From the NCBI GenBank assembly GCA_012521995.1, contig JAAYLH010000098.1:1-58355 (forward strand): a stretch of DNA of 58,355 bases, read 5' to 3'. The notes below the pieces were generated by a model that was not told the DNA's origin, searched no databases, and was given only the letters and a program-made list of their open reading frames with translations. Of this stretch, positions 43,158 to 50,071 are shown piece after piece. The translations under genes and the position numbers were made by a program. Numbering within the stretch: the first letter of the stretch is position 1; every line of letters begins with the position of its first letter. This DNA is from Bacteroidales bacterium (lineage in GTDB: Bacteria; Bacteroidota; Bacteroidia; Bacteroidales; UBA7960).

Positions 43158-45587
43158 TTATTTCTTTTCAGGAAAGAGGTCTTCCAGTATGCGCTGGAGC
43201 AGGCCTTTGCGGCGGGGTTTGCCCTTGCTTTCAGGCCTTTCGCGGGGGTAGTCTTCAGTACTGCCAAAGATGCGGTCCAGGATTGTGGGTTGTGGCAGGG
43301 TGTCAAGAAACATAGGGCAGTTCAACAATTCCAACAGTTCATCGGGAATGGGCTCAAATCGGCCTTCCAGGTAGGGCCTTGTGCGGCTGTTCTGGAGCAA
43401 GCTGCTGTGGTAATCGCCCCAGATGGGCACTGCGGACCGCGAGGCGCCAAAGGGGAGGGGGTAGACCTTGTTGAAGGCGGGATTTTCAAGTCCCACCCAG
43501 ACTCCGGTGATAAGCCTTGGGGTATATCCTATAAACCAGCTGTCGCTGTTGTTTTGGGTGGTCCCTGTCTTCCCTGCCAGGTCATAGTCAAATCCAATGC
43601 GGGTTCTGAGCGAGGCTGCTGTGCCCACGTTCACAACACTCTCCAGCATATGCGAGAGGATCATAGCAGTTTCAGGGCTTGTCACAGCTTCCCGGGAGTG
43701 GGTCGATGGAGCCTCCAGTAAGACCTTTCCATCGGAATCTTCAATACGCAATATATAGCGGGGCTCGACGGGAATACCCTTGTTTGCAAAAATGCTGTAA
43801 GATTTGGTAAGGTCGAGCAGGGAGACTTCCGCCGTGCCCAGGGCAAGAGAGGGCACTGCAGGCAGGCGGCCCTGAATGCCGGCGGCACGGGCCAGGTTAA
43901 TGACGCCATCGAATCCTGCATCGATTATATATTTTGCTGAAACACTGTTCACTGACTGAGCCAGCGCGCCTTCCATACTGTAATAACCTTTATAAAGGCC
44001 ATCGTGGTTCTGGGGGCTCCAGTTATCATAATCCTCAAAAACGGGGGCTTCGTTCGACACCATCTCACAGGGATCGGTGCCCTTTTCCAGGGCGGCGGCA
44101 TAGACAAAGGGTTTGAAGGCCGATCCCGCCTGGCGCGCAGAGGTCACCTGATCGTACTGGAAAAAGCGAATGTTGTTGCCCCCGATCCAGGCTTTGATAT
44201 CTCCCGATTGGGGATCAATGGACACCAGACCGCCATGCACCACTTTCTGGGAGGCAAAAATAGAGTCCATAGGGCTGAGCGAAACGGTTTTCCCTCCATC
44301 CCAGTCGAATACCAGGGTATTAACAGGTTTATTGAAAGCTTCGATGATAGCGGGTTCGCTCATCCCCGATTTTTGCATGGATATAAAGCGAGCCGAGCGC
44401 CTCATTTCCTTGTTGAGCAAAGCCCTGAGCCTGGATGCATCGGCACGGCGGAAGTGGGCATCGATGGCCTGCTGCAGGGATTTCATCTGGCGGGCAAAAG
44501 CACCCTCGGCCAGGCGCTGCAGGTTGAAATCAAGGGTAGTATATATTTTCAGGCCATCGGTATAAAGGTTGTAGTCGGTGCCGTGCTGCTGATTATAGTC
44601 TTTGATCCATTCCTGCAGCTCGATCCTGATCTTTTCACGAAAATAGGGAGCAGGGCCGTGAATATGAGAAAACGGGCTGTAGTGGATTGAAAGAGGCAGG
44701 GCTTGCAGCGAGTCGGTCTTTGCCTGGTCGAGGTGGCCGAACTTTTCCATCTGTTCAAGGACTACATTACGGCGTTCGAGGGAAGCCTCGGGGTTGGTGC
44801 GCGGGTTGAAGGTCGAGGTAGCCTTCAGCATGCCTATAAGGGTGGCCGATTCCTCAGCATTCAAATCTTGGGGATGCTTTGAGAAGAAGCGCTGGGCACC
44901 TGCCGAGATGCCAAATACATTTTCCCCGAAGGGGACTGTATTCAGATACAGATTGAGGATCTCATCCTTGGAGTAGACCTTTTCGAGGCGGCGTGCAATG
45001 ATGCCTTCACGGACTTTCTCTCCCACCAGCCAAAAAAAGCCCTTTCGTTGACGCGGGAAAAGGTTCTTGGCGAGCTGGCGGGTTAGGGTGCTTCCGCCCC
45101 CGGCGCTGCGCTGGCCCAGAATGATGTTTTTTAGCAATACCCTGCCCAGGCTGCGATAGTCCGTTCCGCCATGCTCGAAAAAGCGAACATCTTCAGTGGA
45201 GATCAGGGCAGGGACCACAAAAGGAGACAGGTCCACAAGGGAGACAGCGGTACGGTCGTAAATGAAATATTTCCCCAGGAGTTGTCCGCCCTCAGCGTAG
45301 ATCTCGGATGAATTGTGATCCTCAAGGCTTTTCAGATCGCGGGTATTGGGCAGCTCACCAAAGAATCCAAAGCGGACCAGGGCCTGCAAAACAATGAATA
45401 CAAGCAGCCCTAAACCTGCTGCTGCAGCAAGGGTGATCAAGACAACTCTTTTAGTTTTGAGTTTGCCGGTCTTTCCTGATCGTGAAGATCGATTTTTCAA
45501 TGTCAATCTGCTTAATTCGTTTTTTCTCCCCGAAAGGGTAACCCGGGATGAGAATTCCCGGTAAATTCCCTTTTGATTTGTCAACAA
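43158..45587 (-). CDS. Bifunctional penicillin-binding protein (PBP1-type)
   Basis: A short cytoplasmic N terminus and one helix (VVLITLAAAAGLGLLVFIVLQALV) precede a GT51 glycosyltransferase domain with STEDVRFFEHGG (catalytic Glu) and GGSTLTRQLAKNLF. The transpeptidase domain follows, with the nucleophile SAFKPF (S-x2-K), SVN and KTGTTQ. It polymerises and cross-links peptidoglycan in the periplasm. The frame opens at TTG 45587. A second TTG at 45500 would give MKNRSSRSGKTGK and a shorter, more usual N terminus, so the start is not certain. No hairpin terminator is obvious downstream. Confidence 0.93.
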   Translation of the reverse strand: MLTNQKGIYREFSSRVTLSGRKNELSRLTLKNRSSRSGKTGKLKTKRVVLITLAAAAGLGLLVFIVLQALVRFGFFGELPNTRDLKSLEDHNSSEIYAEGGQLLGKYFIYDRTAVSLVDLSPFVVPALISTEDVRFFEHGGTDYRSLGRVLLKNIILGQRSAGGGSTLTRQLAKNLFPRQRKGFFWLVGEKVREGIIARRLEKVYSKDEILNLYLNTVPFGENVFGISAGAQRFFSKHPQDLNAEESATLIGMLKATSTFNPRTNPEASLERRNVVLEQMEKFGHLDQAKTDSLQALPLSIHYSPFSHIHGPAPYFREKIRIELQEWIKDYNQQHGTDYNLYTDGLKIYTTLDFNLQRLAEGAFARQMKSLQQAIDAHFRRADASRLRALLNKEMRRSARFISMQKSGMSEPAIIEAFNKPVNTLVFDWDGGKTVSLSPMDSIFASQKVVHGGLVSIDPQSGDIKAWIGGNNIRFFQYDQVTSARQAGSAFKPFVYAAALEKGTDPCEMVSNEAPVFEDYDNWSPQNHDGLYKGYYSMEGALAQSVNSVSAKYIIDAGFDGVINLARAAGIQGRLPAVPSLALGTAEVSLLDLTKSYSIFANKGIPVEPRYILRIEDSDGKVLLEAPSTHSREAVTSPETAMILSHMLESVVNVGTAASLRTRIGFDYDLAGKTGTTQNNSDSWFIGYTPRLITGVWVGLENPAFNKVYPLPFGASRSAVPIWGDYHSSLLQNSRTRPYLEGRFEPIPDELLELLNCPMFLDTLPQPTILDRIFGSTEDYPRERPESKGKPRRKGLLQRILEDLFPEKK

Positions 45588-45639
45588 TTTTCAAACGAAA
45601 GGGTTCAGGGCATATTGTTTTTCGAAGAAAGTGACGCGC

Positions 45640-46536
45640 CTAAATAAAGAACAATGCCACGCCGCAAACACTGATCACCGCTCCTGCAATCTCGATCCAG
45701 CTTACCTTTTGCTTAAAAATAAGCACAGTAGGAGGGATGATCAGTATGGGTGTGATAGACATAATAGTGGAAGCGATACCTGTTTCGGTGTGCTGCACGG
45801 CGATCAGTGATGATGATACACCCAGGAAAGGGCCGAAGGTAGCGCCAAGGAGCATCAGCAACATAGGCTTGGTTTGCTTTAAAGCAAGCCTTACGGGGGT
45901 CCATCGTCGGAATACCGTCACGATGATTGAAAAGCCAATGATCCCTGCAAAGACCCTGATCTGGGTGGCAGAGAAAGCATCGTAGTCTTCCATCCCAAAC
46001 TTGCTTAAAACAAGTCCCAGAGCCTGCCCAAAGGCGCCTCCAAGGGCATAAAGTAGGCCCTTAGGGTCTACCTTGTTCATTTCTTCCTTTTTTTTCTTGC
46101 GACGGTTAAAGATCACCACAGCTATCCCTGTCATGGTAAGGACCATCCCGAGGATGCTGAGCCAAGACAACACTTCACCCATCAGGAGCCAGCCGATGAG
46201 GGCTGATATGGGTGGGACCAGGGTCATAATCAGCATGGAGAGCCGGGAGCCGATGACTGTAAAAGCCTTGAAGAGGAAGAGATCGCCAATTACAAACCCC
46301 GCTATTCCAGACAAGGCGAGCCAGAACCAGTTGTAAGCCGTGGCATCCATTGGGAAAAACATCCCCCTGCGCAAAAAGGAGAACAGGCTAAGCAGCACCA
46401 CGGCCATAAAAAGCCTGATGATGTTGACTTGCAAACTTCCGACTTTGCGGCCTGCCGACTCGAAGGCCAAAGAGGTTACAGTCCAGCATACCGCTGTAAA
46501 CAAAGCCGCCAGTTCACCAATGCGAAATTCCATCAT
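45640..46536 (-). CDS. EamA-family (DMT) transporter, 298 aa
   Basis: There are ten predicted transmembrane helices in two EamA repeats. The first runs from IGELAALFTAVCWTVTSLAFESAGRKVG to MTGIAVVIF, and the second from LLYALGGAFGQALGLVLSKFGMEDYD to SVCGVALFFI. The repeats are separated by a charged loop (NRRKKKKEEMNKVDPKG). This superfamily exports or imports metabolites such as amino acids or purines; the substrate cannot be inferred. The start is at one of two adjacent ATGs behind a TACCTTTG box. Confidence 0.9.
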   Translation of the reverse strand: MMEFRIGELAALFTAVCWTVTSLAFESAGRKVGSLQVNIIRLFMAVVLLSLFSFLRRGMFFPMDATAYNWFWLALSGIAGFVIGDLFLFKAFTVIGSRLSMLIMTLVPPISALIGWLLMGEVLSWLSILGMVLTMTGIAVVIFNRRKKKKEEMNKVDPKGLLYALGGAFGQALGLVLSKFGMEDYDAFSATQIRVFAGIIGFSIIVTVFRRWTPVRLALKQTKPMLLMLLGATFGPFLGVSSSLIAVQHTETGIASTIMSITPILIIPPTVLIFKQKVSWIEIAGAVISVCGVALFFI

Positions 46537-46549
46537 TTGAAAATTTGCG

Positions 46550-46557
46550 CAAAGGTA
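46550..46557 (-). promoter_or_regulatory. Promoter -7 box for the EamA transporter gene
   Basis: TACCTTTG on the minus strand, 14 bases before the start codon and just past the end of the RQC-HRDC gene. Confidence 0.5.
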
Positions 46558-46573
46558 ACGGAAATAAGGTCAC

Positions 46574-47224
46574 TCAGACATTCTTTTCGCGCGTAACGTA
46601 CTGGCGAATGACGTAGAGAAATTGTTTGCTGTATTGCTCAATGAATTTCTCATCAATTCCTTTGATCTTTTCGAGCTCCTCATTCTCCATGGGCTTCTTG
46701 ATGCACATGCTGCGCAGCACGTTATCGTGGCAAACCATAAAGGCAGGGATATCCTGTTCTTCAGCAAGTTGCCTGCGCGCCAGCTTAAGCTTGTAAAACA
46801 AATCCTGATCATCCTCAGAAACCTGGGGAACATCTTTGTCCATAATGGCATCAAGAAGAACAAACTCTGTCTCCACTTTTCCATTCAGGAAATCCATTCC
46901 TTTAGGAGTTATGTCCACTACAGGGAAAACACCTTCAATACCTTCCAGGTTTTCAACTTTTACGAGGCCGTTATGAATCAGGATGTCCATAATATCGGAA
47001 AGTTGGTCACGGGTGAACCCCGGCAGTGCTGAAAAGGTATGAAGCTTATTCAACTCGTGGTTGATGGCAAAAGTAGATTTATTGCCTTTGAGGACATCCA
47101 AAGTCTTTTTCATTCCTAAAGGGAATGGCCGTTCAGTAAGGCTAAACAGGACGAGCTTTGCGATGATTTGCTCATAATCGGACAAAATCTTTTCGATCAG
47201 CTTGCTATCGGGTTTCTGTGCCAT
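46574..47224 (-). CDS. Stand-alone RQC-HRDC protein (RecQ C-terminal domains without helicase)
   Basis: Residues 10-125 look like the winged-helix RQC region of RecQ helicases: RPFPLGMKKTLDVLKGNKS, then FTRDQLSDIMDILIHNGLVKV, then TPKGMDFL. Residues 140-210 are an HRDC domain (LFYKLKLARRQLAEEQDIPAFMVCHDNVLRSMC, then LEKIKGIDEKFIEQYSKQFLYVI). No DEAD-box helicase domain precedes it and the gene has its own start. It probably binds DNA or RNA structures, alone or with a helicase encoded elsewhere. The ATG at 47224 is preferred to the GTG at 47230. Confidence 0.82.
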   Translation of the reverse strand: MAQKPDSKLIEKILSDYEQIIAKLVLFSLTERPFPLGMKKTLDVLKGNKSTFAINHELNKLHTFSALPGFTRDQLSDIMDILIHNGLVKVENLEGIEGVFPVVDITPKGMDFLNGKVETEFVLLDAIMDKDVPQVSEDDQDLFYKLKLARRQLAEEQDIPAFMVCHDNVLRSMCIKKPMENEELEKIKGIDEKFIEQYSKQFLYVIRQYVTREKNV

Positions 47225-47306
47225 AACCACTTCTTAAAATGAAAATACCAGTTCAGGAAATTCATTGGTAAAATTAAGAAATTTTCCGAAAGGGTCAATG
47301 AAATGG

Positions 47307-48146
47307 TCAGTAAGCTTTATTGGATAAAACTGCAGAGACATAATGCACCACTTCGTCGGAAGGGACGACCTGTCCCGAATGGCTGCGATGAAGGATTTTC
47401 ACCCCCGGGGCATCAAACAGGAGTTTTCCCATGGCCATAAGGGTCATGATGGGGCCATAACCGCAAATGGAGATGTTGTTCTGGTGGATCACTCTGGCCA
47501 TTCCATTGATATCGAGGTTGGTCATGCGGTCGAGGGCAAGGTCATCCAGAGATCTCCCTTCCAAAGGGGTGACATAATGCGAGAAATCACTGGAAGCGAC
47601 CACGAGGATTTTTTTATTCAACTTCTTGTTGGCCGACACCAGTTGCAGGGCGAGAGACTGGGCTGTTTGGGGGGACTGGTCCCACATAGATATGGGCAGG
47701 ATACGAAAGTTGTGTTTAAAGAAATACTGAAGCATTGGGAGCTGCACCTCAGCAGAGTGTTCGTGCTGATGGGCATCGGAAAATTGCTGTACCTGAAGCA
47801 GGGGGTAGAAGTCCCAATCCAGCTCTACGATTCCCAGTGGGGTCACCCAAGCTTGGTGGTCGTCAAGGGCAAGGCCCGGTCCCCAGCCCGAATGATTGGG
47901 AGAAAGGATAATGGCGGTATCAAATGAAAATCCAGAAAGAGAGAGGCTATGGTAAAAGTGCATGGCATTTCTGCCCGAATAGACATAACCCGCATGGGGC
48001 ACAACACCCCCCAGAATGTCTTTGGCCCGGAAGGGGATAATGGAAGCCTTTTCGGCCTGCAATAATTCATCCAGCATTTTCTGCAAAGACTTTTCTTCCT
48101 GGGGATAAAACCTGCCGGCAGCACCTGTTTTTCTAATGGTATGCAT
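47307..48146 (-). CDS. amrB: AmmeMemoRadiSam system protein B (MEMO1 family)
   Basis: The MEMO family blocks are all visible: AAGRFYP, VVPHAGYVYSG, SPNHSG, EHSAEVQLPML, VASSDFSHY and SICGYGP. The His and Cys among them form the metal site related to extradiol dioxygenases. In many bacteria and archaea this protein is encoded with AMMECR1 (AmrA) and a radical SAM protein (AmrS), a system possibly used for protein or nucleotide modification. Neither partner is adjacent here. The 279-residue length is normal. Confidence 0.88.
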   Translation of the reverse strand: MHTIRKTGAAGRFYPQEEKSLQKMLDELLQAEKASIIPFRAKDILGGVVPHAGYVYSGRNAMHFYHSLSLSGFSFDTAIILSPNHSGWGPGLALDDHQAWVTPLGIVELDWDFYPLLQVQQFSDAHQHEHSAEVQLPMLQYFFKHNFRILPISMWDQSPQTAQSLALQLVSANKKLNKKILVVASSDFSHYVTPLEGRSLDDLALDRMTNLDINGMARVIHQNNISICGYGPIMTLMAMGKLLFDAPGVKILHRSHSGQVVPSDEVVHYVSAVLSNKAY

Positions 48147-48213
48147 AAAATTCGGGTATCCTTGTTTTGGTCTGAAATGAAAACGAAATACCCTAAGTGT
48201 TATTTTTTATTGT

Positions 48214-48221
48214 CAAAATTA
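48214..48221 (-). promoter_or_regulatory. Promoter -7 box for the MEMO-family gene
   Basis: TAATTTTG on the minus strand, about 68 bases before the ATG. Confidence 0.45.
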
Positions 48222-48286
48222 AATTCCTAAATACCTTTTAAAAAAAATAATAATATCGTCTAAATGGAGTTTAAGTAATTATTAAT

Positions 48287-48294
48287 TACCTTTG
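48287..48294 (+). promoter_or_regulatory. Promoter -7 box for the Cys/His-rich lipoprotein gene
   Basis: TACCTTTG, 38 bases before the ATG at 48333. Confidence 0.55.
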
Positions 48295-48332
48295 CCCCTG
48301 AATAATTCCAACCACTAAACCCAAGAAAACTT

Positions 48333-48818
48333 ATGAAACGATTTGCATTATTGCTTATTGCCGGGCTGTTTTTTGCCGGCTGTGCGCAACAAGGTGCCAA
48401 GCAGGAAGTTGCTGAAGAAGCCGTTCCCGCAATTGGGATTGCTGAAGTTCTTACGCATCCAATGGATTTTGAAGGACAACCCGTACATCTCACAGGAGTC
48501 ATCAACCACATGTGCCGCCACAGTGGAGACAAACTGCGTCTGGCAGAGCTGGAAGGCGAAGGCCTAAGCATTGAGGTGCTGCTTGGCGAACTGGCCAGCC
48601 AGTTTAACCCCGAGATGGAAGGGAAAGAAATTGAAGTGTATGGCATTCTGAAAACCAGGGTGAACAATTTAGAGGCCCTGGAGGAAATGCACAGCCACGA
48701 AGGCGAAGAAGGGCACGAATGTGAAACTACCACTGAAGCGATTGCCCTAATGGAAGCCAATGGCCTTGACCCGGATATTGGGGCATATGTAGAAATGACC
48801 AGCTTTGAGGTGAGATAA
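48333..48818 (+). CDS. Lipoprotein with OB-fold-like core and Cys/His clusters, 161 aa
   Basis: The lipobox FFAGC (Cys17) marks a lipid-anchored protein. Residues 35-110 resemble an OB-fold of the kind found in nucleic-acid-free periplasmic proteins (GQPVHLTGVINHMCRHSGDKLRLAELEGEGLSIEVLL, then KEIEVYGILKTRV). Two clusters of likely metal ligands occur: H59-C61-H63, and H120, H122, H128 with C130 in MHSHEGEEGHEC. A role in binding a transition metal or heme is inferred from these and from the PepSY-helix gene downstream. The family is not recognised by name. Confidence 0.78.
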   Translation: MKRFALLLIAGLFFAGCAQQGAKQEVAEEAVPAIGIAEVLTHPMDFEGQPVHLTGVINHMCRHSGDKLRLAELEGEGLSIEVLLGELASQFNPEMEGKEIEVYGILKTRVNNLEALEEMHSHEGEEGHECETTTEAIALMEANGLDPDIGAYVEMTSFEVR

Positions 48819-48835
48819 CTGCCAAAGCCCAATAA

Positions 48836-48862
48836 AAAACCGGCCAAGGCCGGTTTTTTTTA
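48836..48862 (+). terminator. Intrinsic terminator after the Cys/His-rich lipoprotein
   Basis: AACCGGCC pairs with GGCCGGTT around a two-base AA centre and is followed by a run of T. Confidence 0.9.
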
Positions 48863-48867
48863 TTTTT

Positions 48868-48875
48868 TAAATTTG
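48868..48875 (+). promoter_or_regulatory. Promoter -7 box for the PepSY-associated gene
   Basis: TAAATTTG immediately after the terminator, 22 bases before the ATG at 48898. Confidence 0.5.
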
Positions 48876-48897
48876 CAGAAAAAACCTGAATACAGTT

Positions 48898-49452
48898 ATG
48901 AACTTACGGAAGATCAATCGTGCCATGCACCGTGACTTGGGGTATTTCTTTTTCGGAATGGCCATCATATACGGTCTGTCAGGGATCGCCCTGAACCATC
49001 GTCATCATTGGAACCCAAATTATAATATTACCCAGGAGACCCTTCAACTTGAAAAGCCTTCTCAGGCAAAAAGCGGCAAGGCATTATCCCTGTTTTTCCT
49101 GGAACAGATCGGTGAAGAAAGCGAATACCGAACCCAGGTCCCGTCGGGAAACAACCTAAAGGTTTTCATTGAAGGAGGCAGCTTGAGCGTAAATCTTGAA
49201 ACAGGCCAGGCTGACCTTGAGAAGATCAAAAAAAGGCCTATACTGAATGAGGTAAACTTCCTGCATTACAACACGCCTAAGAAGCTGTGGACGTGGTTTT
49301 CCGACTTGTTTGCCCTAGGATTGATGATCCTGGCCATCAGCGGGCTCTTCATCCTGAAGGGCAAGAACGGGATAACCGGTAGGGGGGCCTGGATCACCGC
49401 TGCAGGACTTATCATTCCCCTGGTGCTGCTCTTCCTTTATCTCAACCGATAA
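48898..49452 (+). CDS. PepSY-associated transmembrane protein, 184 aa
   Basis: An N-terminal helix (LGYFFFGMAIIYGLSGIALNH) is followed by a His-rich turn (HRHHWNP). A periplasmic PepSY-like region of about 90 residues comes next, and then two C-terminal helices (WFSDLFALGLMILAISGLFILKG and WITAAGLIIPLVLLFLYL). This is the layout of PepSY_TM proteins linked to iron, siderophore or heme reduction. The gene follows the Cys/His-rich lipoprotein. The His residues next to the membrane could bind heme, but no biochemical role is established. It overlaps the convergent gene by 16 bases. Confidence 0.82.
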   Translation: MNLRKINRAMHRDLGYFFFGMAIIYGLSGIALNHRHHWNPNYNITQETLQLEKPSQAKSGKALSLFFLEQIGEESEYRTQVPSGNNLKVFIEGGSLSVNLETGQADLEKIKKRPILNEVNFLHYNTPKKLWTWFSDLFALGLMILAISGLFILKGKNGITGRGAWITAAGLIIPLVLLFLYLNR

Positions 49453-50033
49453 GTCTTTTCGCAACGGTCCTGCAGATCCACGGCCAATTCAAGGATATGC
49501 TTCATATGATCCTCCTTAATGGGAGGAAGGCCCAGGCAATCTTTCCTGACCCGATTCAAGGCAAGGGCTGTGATATCATTTTCCTGCTTAGCATAAACAT
49601 AAGCCACCAGGGCCACAGCAGATTTCAGAATTGTGGTCTTGATGCGGGCCGTGTGCAAAGAATGCCTAGAGGGATGAATGTGCAAGTAGAAATCCGCTGG
49701 CTTTCCTTTCAGCAAGGTCCATTTCGAACCATCGGATATCGATAATTCCCTATAGTGCTTTTCAGCCTGGTCAATCCAACGAAAAAAAGGGGTTGCATTG
49801 TACAACCCCATGTCGATTAATTGTTTGCTGATCTCCAAGGCAATTTCATCCGGGGCAAGGAGTCCTGTGTACAGGTCGGAAACAGAAGAGCCCATGATCA
49901 TCAAACCCTTGAAAAACTGATCGAAGGATTCCTGATCTGCACGTTCCAATTTTGCGATCTCACTACACACAAACCCCAGGTGATGTTTCCATCCATTGAG
50001 CCAAACAGGATCGGTTGTGCAGGAAGATTTCAT
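49437..50033 (-). CDS. Hypothetical helical protein, 198 aa
   Basis: This is a soluble, mostly alpha-helical protein with no signal peptide or membrane span. Visible features are DPVWLNGWKHHLGFVCSEIAKLE at the N terminus, a central KPADFYLHIHPSRHSLHTARIKTTILKSAVALVAYV, and a C-terminal RKDCLGLPPIKEDHMKHILELA. I do not recognise the family. It lies 38 bases downstream of the aspartase gene on the same strand, so the two may be co-transcribed. The 3' end overlaps the PepSY gene tail to tail. Confidence 0.72.
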   Translation of the reverse strand: MKSSCTTDPVWLNGWKHHLGFVCSEIAKLERADQESFDQFFKGLMIMGSSVSDLYTGLLAPDEIALEISKQLIDMGLYNATPFFRWIDQAEKHYRELSISDGSKWTLLKGKPADFYLHIHPSRHSLHTARIKTTILKSAVALVAYVYAKQENDITALALNRVRKDCLGLPPIKEDHMKHILELAVDLQDRCEKTYRLR

Positions 50034-50071
50034 ACCCTTAGAGGTTTTCTTCCCGAAACTGGGAATGTTTC

